From Streptomyces griseoluteus (GTDB lineage Bacteria > Actinomycetota > Actinomycetes > Streptomycetales > Streptomycetaceae): DNA of 64,000 bases. A program made the translations under genes and the position numbers. A model generated the notes under the pieces. It ran no database searches. It was not told the DNA's origin and was given only the letters and a program-made list of their open reading frames with translations. The DNA lies in the NCBI GenBank assembly GCA_000717735.1, contig JOBE01000021.1, forward strand, positions 1 to 64,000, read 5' to 3'. Positions 51,627 to 59,380 of the stretch are shown piece after piece. The first letter of the stretch is position 1; each line of letters opens with the position of its first letter.

Positions 51627-52835
51627 ATGAGTGACGCGCCCCAGACCCGTCCGTGCCCGGACTGCGCGAGCCCGGTGCGGACGTCGGACCAGTCGTTCTG
51701 CGACAGCTGCGGAGCCTTCCTGCGCTGGGACACTCCGGCGGACGCCGCTGCGGCCGGGGGGACTCCGCCCGGTGCCGACGCGACGGTCCGGGAGGAGCCG
51801 GCCGGCGAGGCGGCGAGCGGCGATGTGCCGTCGGTCCCGGCGGCCCGGCCGGAGTCCGCCGCCGCGGCGGAGTCGGCATCGGTGCCGGGAGGGCCCGAGG
51901 AAGTGACCGCCCCGCTGCCCGCCGTGGACCGGGCCTCCCCGGCTCCCGCGCCCACCCCCGTACCGGAGGAGCCGAGGACCGTGTCCGACGGGCCCTCGGA
52001 CACACTCGTACGCTCCCTCCTCGTCCCCGTCCCCGGGGACCGGCCCCGGGAGGCGGCCGTGGCCGCGCCGGTGCTTCCCGCGCGTCCGGAGGCGGCGCGT
52101 CCGGCGGCCCGGGCGGCCGAGGCGCCCGCGCCCGTCCAGGGCGGCACCCCGTGCCCTGCCTGTTCGCTCGCCAACACCCCGGGCCGTCACTTCTGCCGCT
52201 TCTGCGCCACGCCCATGGCCCCCGAGCGGCTCTCGACGGCCGAGGGCCCGTACGCGGGCCGTCGCCCCGGGCTCAACCGCGACCGGAGCCGTTGGATCGT
52301 GCGTGCCCTGATCGCCACGGCGGTCGTGGCGGTGGTGGTCGGTGGTGCAGTCGGCGGCCCGCCCGCCGCGCGCGCGGTCCAGGACCACTTCGCCACCCGT
52401 GTCCCGGTGCACCCGGTGGCGTGGGCGGCCTCGCACTCCGCGCCGAAGCAGGACGCGAAGCTGGCGGGCGACGGGTACTCGAACACCTGGTGGGGCACGG
52501 GATACGCGGGTGACTCGGCCGGCCAGTACCTGGAGGCCCGCTTCGCCGAGCCGACCGATCTGCTGAGCGTCCTGATCACCCCGGGCAGCGCGAAGAACAC
52601 CACCCAGGCCGACGGTCAGGCGACCCCGCGCACCTTCGACCTCGTGGTCAGGGACTCCTCGGGCGAGACACACGTCTCGCACCACCGCATCAACGACGGT
52701 GGCACCCAGCGCGTCGACGTCCGGGTCCGCGACGCGCTGTCGGTGCAGCTGGTGCTGCGGACGGCCTGGCGGGCCGACTCCCGCCGGCAGGTGGCCGTCG
52801 CGGAGCTGGAGTTCTTCGGCCGTTCCGTCTCCTGA
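51627..52835 (+). CDS. Zinc-ribbon, transmembrane, discoidin-like protein (CisA-type candidate)
   Basis: The 402-residue product has four parts: an N-terminal zinc ribbon (CPDC...CDSC, residues 10-28), a ~140-residue disordered Pro/Ala/Glu linker, and a second zinc ribbon (CPACSLANTPGRHFCRFC, 176-193). Then comes one membrane helix at about 223-245 and a C-terminal beta-sandwich resembling discoidin/F5-8-type glycan-binding domains (GYSNTWWGTG, EARFAEPTDLLSVLITPGS, RRQVAVAELEFFG). The domain order suggests zinc ribbons in the cytoplasm and the sandwich outside. Streptomyces CIS clusters encode a membrane protein, CisA, needed for the CIS-dependent cell-death response; this gene is the candidate by architecture and position. 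ATG 51627 follows AAGGAG by nine bases. Confidence 0.78.
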   Translation: MSDAPQTRPCPDCASPVRTSDQSFCDSCGAFLRWDTPADAAAAGGTPPGADATVREEPAGEAASGDVPSVPAARPESAAAAESASVPGGPEEVTAPLPAVDRASPAPAPTPVPEEPRTVSDGPSDTLVRSLLVPVPGDRPREAAVAAPVLPARPEAARPAARAAEAPAPVQGGTPCPACSLANTPGRHFCRFCATPMAPERLSTAEGPYAGRRPGLNRDRSRWIVRALIATAVVAVVVGGAVGGPPAARAVQDHFATRVPVHPVAWAASHSAPKQDAKLAGDGYSNTWWGTGYAGDSAGQYLEARFAEPTDLLSVLITPGSAKNTTQADGQATPRTFDLVVRDSSGETHVSHHRINDGGTQRVDVRVRDALSVQLVLRTAWRADSRRQVAVAELEFFGRSVS

Positions 52836-52846
52836 CGCTCCGCCGG

Positions 52847-52966
52847 TCAGGTGCGCGGCCACGCCGCCGTGTCGGTGGGGAGCCCGCCGTCGGGGTCCAG
52901 CGGGCCGCTCGACAGGAGCAGCCGCTCGTACGGCGGGAGGGCGGCCGGGGCCGGGGAGAGGTTGGC
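52847..52966 (-). pseudogene. GH13 (alpha-glucosidase-type), C-terminal remnant
   Basis: Read on the minus strand, the segment gives LANLSPAPAALPPYERLLLS followed by SGPLDPDGGLPTDTAAWPRT and a TGA at 52847. This is the typical end of Streptomyces GH13 alpha-glucosidase-like enzymes, where the last strand reads LL.SGPL..DG.LPPDTAVW. Only about 40 codons remain; the rest has been replaced by GH30 sequence reading the other way. The assignment is from motif memory. Confidence 0.5.
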
Positions 52967-54006
52967 CAAAGGTCCTCGTCCACGACTGGAACTACGGCGA
53001 CTACGCCGGCTTCGGTGCCGGGATCCTCGGCGACGCGGACGTGCGCGACGATCCGCTGTTCGGGGGCATCGCCTGGCACGGCTACTTCGGCGACCCGGCC
53101 GTGGGCACGCAGGTGCACCAGCAGTACCCGACGGTCAAGCAGTTCAGCACCGAGCACTCCGGCGGCACCTGGATCACCGACCAGCACGACGAGGACCTCA
53201 GGGACATCGTCGACTACGCCCGCAACTGGAGCGGCAGCCTGGTCAAGTGGAGCCTCGCCCTCAACCAGAACATGGGCCCGCACAACGGCGGCTGCGGCAC
53301 CTGCACCGGTCTCATCACCGTGCAGGAGGGCGGCGCCCGCGCCGGGCAGGTCGACTACACGATCGAGTACTACACGACGGGTCACCTGACGAAGTTCGTC
53401 AGGCCCGGGGCGTACCGGATCGCCTCCACCGCCAACAGCACGGTGAAGAACGTGGCCTGGCGCAACTCCGACGGCTCCAAGGCGCTGATCGCCCACAACG
53501 GCGGTGGCTCCGCCCAGTCCGTCCGGGTCGACTGGGGCGGCCAGTCCTTCACGTACACGCTGCCCGCCCGTACCACCGCGACCTTCACCTGGGCGGGGAC
53601 GCCCGGCGGCGGAGGCGGAGCCGGCCCGCTGACCGGTCTGGCCGGGAAGTGCCTGGACGTGGCCGGCGGCGCCACCGCCGACGGCACGCCCGTCCAGCTG
53701 TACGGCTGCAACGGCACCGCGGCGCATCGCTGGACGCTCGCCGCCGACGGCAGCGTGCGGGCGCTCGGCAAGTGTCTCGATGTCACCGGCGGTTCGACGG
53801 CCGACGGCGCGCGGGTCCAGTTGTACAACTGCAACGGCACCACCGCGCAGCGCTGGACCTACGACGCCGCCACGCACGACGTGGTGAACACGGGCGCGAA
53901 CAAGTGTCTGGACGTGACGGGCAACTCCTCGGCCGACGGGACCCGGGCGCAGATCTGGACGTGCACCGGCGGGGCCAACCAGAAGTGGACCCACAACCCG
54001 GCCTGA
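52963..54006 (+). pseudogene. GH30 glucanase with ricin-type lectin, 5'-truncated
   Basis: The open frame begins WPKVLVHDWNYGDYAGFGAG and continues as the second half of a GH30 barrel (GIAWHGYFGDPAVG; FSTEHSGGTWITDQHDEDLR with the nucleophile glutamate; LVKWSLALNQNMGPHNGG). A strand-rich side domain (STVKNVAWRNSDGSKALIAH) and a ricin B/CBM13 lectin with QxW-type repeats (GKCLDVAGG..., TAAHRWTL; GKCLDVTGG..., TAQRWTYD; NKCLDVTGN..., ANQKWTHNPA) follow. The N-terminal half, the acid/base glutamate, signal peptide and start codon are absent. GH30 enzymes of this group act on beta-1,6-glucan or related glycans. Confidence 0.8.
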
Positions 54007-54074
54007 TCCACGGCCCTCATAGCCCTTCTCCGTCCTCCACCCCGCAGGCCGCGCGCCTGTTCGAAGGAGCCCGC

Positions 54075-57000
54075 ATGCCACCCGTACGTCCCTGGAGGAC
54101 GGTGAGCGCGGTGGTCGCCGCGACCGCCGTGCTCACCGGTCTGTTCACCGGCGGTCCGCCGAGTGCCGCCGCCCAGGAACCCGCTCCCCGAGCCGTCGAC
54201 CGGTTCGAGGGTGAGGTCCCGTTCGCGGGGCCGCCTGCGGAGGGACTGTTCACCTGGGGCGACGCCGCGGGGTCGCACCCCCGGCTCGAACTGAGGGAGC
54301 GCGCCGACGCCCCCGAGGGCGGGAAGGTCCTCGAAGGCCGCTACGACATCGGCGGCTGGGGAGGCTTCACCCACGACTTCGCCTTCGACCGGCCGGCCCA
54401 CGACTGGACCGCGTACAAGGGCATCCGGCTGTGGTGGTACGGCCAGAACACCGCGCCGCTGCCGCCCGGCTCGGGCCGGCGGATCGCGCTGGAGATCAAG
54501 GACGGCGGCGCGAACGGGGAGGCGTCCGAGCTGTGGACGACGTCCTTCACGGACGACTGGGAGGGCTGGCACCTCGTCGAGATCCCGTTCTCCGCGTTCG
54601 TCTACCGGACCGACTACCAGCCCGTCGGGGGCATCGACCAGGTCCTCGGGCTCGACCGGATGTGGGGGTACGCCGTCACGCTTCCCACCGGCGGGCCCGG
54701 AGCGTTCGCCCTGGACGGCGTGGAGCTGTACGGCACGGCGGAACCCGCCCTCACCACGAAGGTGGTCACGAAGTCCGTGGTGCACCCGGTCGAGGAGGGC
54801 GGCAGCGCCCGGGTGGACGTCTCGGTGGCCACCACGGGCTCCGGGCCGACCGGTGAGCCCGTCACCGTCACGTACGGGACGGGGGACGGCGGCAGCGCCG
54901 AGCCGGGGAAGGACTACCGGCCCGTCACGGGAAGCGTCGTGTTCCCCGCCGGGACGCCGTCCGGTACGACCCGTTCGATCACCGTGCCGACGATGAAGGA
55001 CGGTGCGGCCGAGTCCGCGGAGACCGTTCCGCTCCGGCTGACGGTCGACGGCGCGAAGGCTCCCGCGGAGGACCCGCTGGTCGTGGTGAACGCGCACGGT
55101 CTGCCGTACCTCGACACGCGGCTGCCGGTGCGCAGGCGGGTGGCCGACCTGGTCTCCCGGATGTCCCTTGCGGAGAAGGCCGGGCAGATGACGCAGGCCG
55201 AGCGCAACGCGCTGAAGGCGCCGGGTGACGTCGCCGGGTACGGCCTCGGGTCCCTGCTCTCCGGCGGCGGTTCGGTCCCGACCCCCAACACGCCCGAGGC
55301 CTGGGCCGCGATGGTCGACGCGTACCAGCTGCGCACCCGGGCGACCCGCTTCCAGATCCCGCTGATCTACGGCGTGGACGCGGTGCACGGGCACAACAAC
55401 GTCATCGGGGCGACGATCATGCCGCACAACATCGGCATCGGCGCGGGCCGCGATCCGGAACTGGCCGCGAGGACCGGGGCCGTGACCGCGAAGGAGGTAC
55501 GGGCCACCGGCGTCCCCTGGGACTTCGCGCCCTGCGTGTGCGTGACCCGCGACGAACGCTGGGGCCGCTCGTACGAGGCCTTCGGGGAGGACCCGGCGCT
55601 GGTCACCGCAATGGAGACCGTCATCAACGGCATGCAGGGCGCGCGCGACGGCAAGGACCTCGACCGCAACGACAAGGTGCTCACCAGCGCGAAGCACTTC
55701 GTCGGCGACGGCGGCACCGCCTTCGGCTCCTCGACCACCGGCTCGTACACGACCGACCAGGGCGTCACCCGGGTCAGCCGTGCGGAGCTCGAAGCGGTGC
55801 ACCTCGCCCCGTTCGCCGAGGCGGTGAAGCGGGGCACCGGCACGGTCATGCCCTCGTACTCCTCCCTCGACGTCCTCGGCGACGACCGGGGGCCCGTGAA
55901 GATGCACGCGAACGCCGAGATGATCAACGGGGTCCTCAAGGACCGGATGGGTTTCGAGGGCTTCGTCATCAGCGACTGGCAGGCCATCGACCAGATCCCC
56001 GGCGACTATCCCGGCGACGTGCGGACCTCGGTCAACGCCGGGCTCGACATGATCATGGTGCCGACGAACTACCAGGAGTTCACCCGGACCCTCACCGCCG
56101 AGGTGGAGGCGGGCCGGATCTCCACCGCGCGGATCGACGACGCCGTGGCCCGCGTCCTGACGCAGAAGTTCCGCCTCGGCCTGTTCGAGAAGCCGTACGC
56201 GGACACCACGCACCTGCCGTCGATCGGATCGCCCGGGCACCGCGCGGTGGCACGCGAGGCCGTGGCGAAGTCCCAGGTGCTCCTGAAGAACGAGGGCGCG
56301 GTGCTGCCGCTGAAGCCCACGCAGAAGGTGTACGTGGCCGGGTCGAACGCCGACGACCTGGGCAACCAGGCCGGTGGCTGGACCATCAGCTGGCAGGGCG
56401 CGTCCGGACGGACGACGACCGGCACGACGATCCTCGAAGGGATGCGCAAGGCCGCTCCGGGTGCGGACATCGCCTGGTCGAAGGACGCCTCGGCGCCGAC
56501 CGACGGCTACGAGGTCGGCGTGGTGGTGGTCGGCGAGACCCCGTACGCGGAGGGGTTCGGCGATGTCGGCAACGGCCACGACCTCGAACTGAGCCCCGCC
56601 GACAAGGCGGCGGTCGACAAGGTCTGCGCGGCGATGCCCTGCGCGGTCCTGGTGGTGTCCGGGCGGCCTCAGCTGATCGCCGACCGGCTGCCGGCCGTCG
56701 ACGCGCTCGTCGCCTCCTGGCTGCCCGGCACGGAGGGCGATGGTGTCGCCGACGTCCTCTACGGCACGCGACCGTTCACCGGTCGACTGCCGGTGACGTG
56801 GCCGAGGTCGGAGGCGCAGCTGCCCGTCAACGTGGGCGACAGCAGCTACGACCCGCAGTTCCCGTACGGCTGGGGGCTGACCACCCTCACCCCGGCCCCG
56901 TCCGGAGGGGAGCGCGCGCTGCGGGAGGTGCGTGTCGCGGCCGAGGTGCTCCGGACGGCCGGTCGCGGCCGCTCCGCCGAGGGCCGCGGGCTCGTCGAGA

Positions 57001-57149
57001 CGGCGCGGCTGATCGTGCAGGACAAGATCGGCCAGGACATCACGGAGGCCGTGGCCAAGCCGTTCGCCGAGGCGGACCACCTGCTCCTCATGGGCGATCC
57101 GGCGGGTGCGATCGGCAAACTGACGGAGGCGTACCGGGCGGCGGGCTGA
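54075..57149 (+). CDS. Secreted multi-domain GH3 beta-glucosidase
   Basis: This 1024-residue exported enzyme has a signal peptide (to about residue 34, ending PSAAA), then a CIA30-like carbohydrate-binding sandwich (about 40-225; GRYDIGGWGGFTHDFAFDRP). Next come a Calx-beta-type domain (about 235-340; GKDYRPVTGSVVFPAGTP) and a GH3 barrel (about 355-690) with IPLIYGVDAVHGHNNVIGAT, LTSAKHFVGDGGTAFGS and the nucleophile aspartate in GFEGFVISDWQAID (about residue 633). The GH3 C-terminal domain ends PVNVGDSSYDPQFPYGWGL, followed by a ~95-residue helical tail. GH3 enzymes release glucose from beta-glucosides outside the cell. ATG 54075 follows GAAGGAG. Confidence 0.93.
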   Translation: MPPVRPWRTVSAVVAATAVLTGLFTGGPPSAAAQEPAPRAVDRFEGEVPFAGPPAEGLFTWGDAAGSHPRLELRERADAPEGGKVLEGRYDIGGWGGFTHDFAFDRPAHDWTAYKGIRLWWYGQNTAPLPPGSGRRIALEIKDGGANGEASELWTTSFTDDWEGWHLVEIPFSAFVYRTDYQPVGGIDQVLGLDRMWGYAVTLPTGGPGAFALDGVELYGTAEPALTTKVVTKSVVHPVEEGGSARVDVSVATTGSGPTGEPVTVTYGTGDGGSAEPGKDYRPVTGSVVFPAGTPSGTTRSITVPTMKDGAAESAETVPLRLTVDGAKAPAEDPLVVVNAHGLPYLDTRLPVRRRVADLVSRMSLAEKAGQMTQAERNALKAPGDVAGYGLGSLLSGGGSVPTPNTPEAWAAMVDAYQLRTRATRFQIPLIYGVDAVHGHNNVIGATIMPHNIGIGAGRDPELAARTGAVTAKEVRATGVPWDFAPCVCVTRDERWGRSYEAFGEDPALVTAMETVINGMQGARDGKDLDRNDKVLTSAKHFVGDGGTAFGSSTTGSYTTDQGVTRVSRAELEAVHLAPFAEAVKRGTGTVMPSYSSLDVLGDDRGPVKMHANAEMINGVLKDRMGFEGFVISDWQAIDQIPGDYPGDVRTSVNAGLDMIMVPTNYQEFTRTLTAEVEAGRISTARIDDAVARVLTQKFRLGLFEKPYADTTHLPSIGSPGHRAVAREAVAKSQVLLKNEGAVLPLKPTQKVYVAGSNADDLGNQAGGWTISWQGASGRTTTGTTILEGMRKAAPGADIAWSKDASAPTDGYEVGVVVVGETPYAEGFGDVGNGHDLELSPADKAAVDKVCAAMPCAVLVVSGRPQLIADRLPAVDALVASWLPGTEGDGVADVLYGTRPFTGRLPVTWPRSEAQLPVNVGDSSYDPQFPYGWGLTTLTPAPSGGERALREVRVAAEVLRTAGRGRSAEGRGLVETARLIVQDKIGQDITEAVAKPFAEADHLLLMGDPAGAIGKLTEAYRAAG

Positions 57150-57203
57150 CGGAGGCGTAGGGATCCGCGGGCGGAGGCGTACCGGGCCGTGAGCTGACGG
57201 TTC

Positions 57204-57236
57204 GATCCCCGGGGCGAGAGGCTCGCCCCGGGGATC
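57204..57236. terminator. Intrinsic terminator after the GH3 gene
   Basis: A perfect 15-bp stem (57204-57218 with 57222-57236, arm GATCCCCGGGGCGAG) with a 3-base loop lies 55 bp beyond the GH3 stop. Just before it, a GGAGGCGTACCGGGC unit from the end of the gene is repeated. Confidence 0.8.
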
Positions 57237-57268
57237 CCGCTTGTCCCGAGCGCCCGCCGCAGCTATCT

Positions 57269-57294
57269 TGCATTACATGGTTCCTGGTAACGCA
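57269..57294. promoter_or_regulatory. PadR operator candidate
   Basis: TGCATTAC and GTAACGCA form an inverted repeat with 7 of 8 positions pairing and a 10-base centre. It ends immediately before the ATG of the PadR gene. The distance and the lack of a ribosome site suggest a leaderless, autoregulated transcript. Confidence 0.5.
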
Positions 57295-57648
57295 ATGAAC
57301 GAGGCGGGAGGCCGGGTCCCCAGCCAGCTCCGCAAGGGGCTGCTGGAGTACTGCGTCCTCGCGCTGCTCAGGGACGAGCCCAAGTACGGCGTCGAACTCG
57401 TCGCCGAGCTCTCCGCGGTGAGCGTCATGACCACCAGTCAGGGCACGATCTACCCCCTGTTGTCGAGGCTGCGCCGCGAAGGACTCGTCGACACCGAGCT
57501 GCGCGACTCCCCCAGCGGGCCGCCGCGCCGCTACTACACGCTCACGGCCGTCGGGCTCGCCTCGCTCACCGAGTTCGCCCGCGCGTGGCCGCTGTTCCGG
57601 GACGCCGTCGACCACTTCCTCACCGACCCACAGGGGGGCCCCGCATGA
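57295..57648 (+). CDS. PadR-family transcriptional regulator
   Basis: A 117-residue PadR protein: LRKGLLEYCVLALLRDEPKY, GVELVAELSAVSVMTTSQGT, IYPLLSRLRREGLVDTELRD, then RRYYTLTAVGLASLTEFARA. PadR proteins are dimeric winged-helix repressors, often released by small molecules or envelope stress. The stop overlaps the next start (ATGA), and PadR plus a HAAS-domain membrane protein is a recurrent two-gene module. ATG 57277 would add six residues; both starts lack a Shine-Dalgarno sequence and overlap the operator dyad. Confidence 0.9.
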   Translation: MNEAGGRVPSQLRKGLLEYCVLALLRDEPKYGVELVAELSAVSVMTTSQGTIYPLLSRLRREGLVDTELRDSPSGPPRRYYTLTAVGLASLTEFARAWPLFRDAVDHFLTDPQGGPA

Positions 57649-58202
57649 ACGCCATCGACCACCCGCTCGTCACCGGCTACCTCGAAGCCGTCGCGCGCGC
57701 GACGGCCGAGCTGCCCGCCGAACGCAGGGCCGAGCTCCTCGCGGATCTCCGCGAACACGTCGAGGCCAGTGGCGCGCGGGACGACGACCAGGTCCGCGAG
57801 GTCCTGGCCGGGCTCGGGGAGCCCCGTACGGTCGCCGCGTCCGCCCTCTCCGAGGAGACGCCCTCCGGCCTGCCCCACCCGGCTCCGGTCACCCCCGGCC
57901 GCGCGAGGCTGACCGCGATCCTGCTCGGCTTCTCGGGCCCCCTGCTCCTGGCCAGCTCCGTCGTGGGAACGATCGCCCTGATCGCCGGCCTGGCCCTGCT
58001 GTGGGGCGCGCCCCAGTGGGAGACGCGGCACAAGGTGATCGGCACCGCGACCGCCGTGGCCGTCCCGGTCCTGGTGTTCGTGGGCGCCCTGCTCGGGGCC
58101 GGGTCCCGGATCGGCCCGATCGAACTCCTGCTGCTGCTCGCGTTCTCCCTGGGTGTCCCGGCGGTCGGCGCCACCGTCCTGCTGCGCGCCGTGCGCCGCT
58201 GA
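57645..58202 (+). CDS. HAAS/DUF1700-type membrane protein
   Basis: The 185-residue product begins with a HAAS-like helical domain (VTGYLEAVARATAELPAERR, AELLADLREHVEASG, REVLAGLGEPRTVAASAL, about residues 8-68). Three to four membrane helices follow (GFSGPLLLASSVVGTIALIA; VIGTATAVAVPVLVFVGALL; ELLLLLAFSLGVPAVGATVL). HAAS domains occur in membrane proteins co-transcribed with PadR regulators and may act as their partner or sensor. The start overlaps the PadR stop. A terminator follows directly. Confidence 0.8.
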   Translation: MNAIDHPLVTGYLEAVARATAELPAERRAELLADLREHVEASGARDDDQVREVLAGLGEPRTVAASALSEETPSGLPHPAPVTPGRARLTAILLGFSGPLLLASSVVGTIALIAGLALLWGAPQWETRHKVIGTATAVAVPVLVFVGALLGAGSRIGPIELLLLLAFSLGVPAVGATVLLRAVRR

Positions 58203-58215
58203 GCCCGGGTCGATA

Positions 58216-58260
58216 CGGCTCCGGGACGTCCCCCCAGGGAGGGAGGACGTCCCGGAGCCG
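58216..58260. terminator. Intrinsic terminator, PadR operon / alpha-beta hydrolase
   Basis: A perfect 16-bp stem (58216-58231 with 58245-58260, arm CGGCTCCGGGACGTCC) with a 13-base loop sits between convergent genes, so it likely ends both. Confidence 0.82.
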
Positions 58261-58273
58261 GTCGCGCGTGCCG

Positions 58274-59149
58274 TCAGGCGGTGGGGACGGGGATCTGGAG
58301 AGCCCGGGAGTTGCGCTCCCAGCCCGACCACAGATCGCCGTCGACGCAGTAGCCGCACCCGGGCCCGAAGAACATCCCGCGAGCGTTCTCGTCGCCGAGC
58401 AGCCAGAAGCGCAGCCAGGCGGTGGTCGGGGCGCGGAAGTCCCCGCCGTCGCCGATGGAGTCCAGGTGCCCGGCGCCCCTGACCTCGCCGTAGACGGCGG
58501 GCACGTGGTCCGAGTCCCGGTACAGGGCCTTCACCAGGGCCGGCCACACGGTCAGGTCGCGCTGGCCCGCCAGGTAGAAGACGGGTTCGTCCATCAGGTC
58601 CGGGTCGGTCAGCGGCCCCGGCTGGATGGGCAGAGCGGCGTCCACCCGGGGGTCGACGGCGGCGTTGACGGCGGCCGCGCCGCCCTGGGAATGACCGGCG
58701 GAGGCGATGTGGTCCAGGTCCACCTTGCCGTGGAACCGGCTCGCGCGGTCCGCGTCGCGGTGTTCCAGGACGTCGATCCCCGCGCGCATGCTGAGCGCGA
58801 AGTTCGACGCGGGGGTGTTGGCGGCGACGATGATGAGGCCGTGGCTCGCCCAGTGCCGCAGCAGCGAACTGTAGAAGCCGGGCACGGCCCCCGTGCCGTT
58901 GCCCCAGATGACGACCGGGTGCCGCTCGCCCGACCGCCCCATGTCCCGCGGGTAGTAGAAGGTGTGCACCGCCTCGATGTCGACGTCCACCTCGTACGGT
59001 CCCGGCTGCCCCCAGGCGGTGCCGACGGACGGAACACCTCCTGCGGTGGTCCCGTCGGCGGCGGCGCCGGCGGTGCCCGGCGTGGTGCACACCGCCGTCA
59101 GGGCGGCGAGCAGAAGGCCGCTGAAGACGCGGCCCGTTCTCCCTGGCAT
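58274..59149 (-). CDS. Secreted alpha/beta hydrolase
   Basis: A 291-residue exported hydrolase with a signal peptide (MPGRTGRVFSGLLLAALTAV, cleaved after about residue 30). The nucleophile elbow is GHSQGG (about residue 153) in DHIASAGHSQGGAAAVNAAV, the oxyanion strand HPVVIWGNGTGAVPGFYSS, a candidate acid Asp near FYLAGQRDLTVWP, and the histidine in RGAGHLDSIG. C-terminal cysteines in GPGCGYCVDGDLWS may form a disulfide. It resembles polyester/lipid esterases of the cutinase-dienelactone type without a close match. ATG 59149 follows GAGGAG. The substrate is unknown. Confidence 0.85.
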   Translation of the reverse strand: MPGRTGRVFSGLLLAALTAVCTTPGTAGAAADGTTAGGVPSVGTAWGQPGPYEVDVDIEAVHTFYYPRDMGRSGERHPVVIWGNGTGAVPGFYSSLLRHWASHGLIIVAANTPASNFALSMRAGIDVLEHRDADRASRFHGKVDLDHIASAGHSQGGAAAVNAAVDPRVDAALPIQPGPLTDPDLMDEPVFYLAGQRDLTVWPALVKALYRDSDHVPAVYGEVRGAGHLDSIGDGGDFRAPTTAWLRFWLLGDENARGMFFGPGCGYCVDGDLWSGWERNSRALQIPVPTA

Positions 59150-59380
59150 ACGAACTCCTCTACGGATCCGGCACGTTGCGCGTCCTCGCAAGCGTGGCCA
59201 GGGCCATGATCGAGCGGTGCCGGGGCGGCTGTCTGTCGGCAGGGGCCCAGATCTGAGGGGGCCGGCTTGGGCAACTGCCCACAGCACGCCGCCGCCCCCG
59301 CCGAATCCGTGGTTCGGTGGGGGCGGCGCGCGGTGACGGCGTCCGGGTCGGCGGACGGCCGGCGGGTGGTGGCGTCCGGG

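Noticed and set aside
52851..54074. Possible extension of the GH3 gene upstream of 54075
   Set aside because: The extension is an Arg-rich shadow of the GH30-lectin frame; the ATG at 54075 has GAAGGAG and begins a signal peptide.
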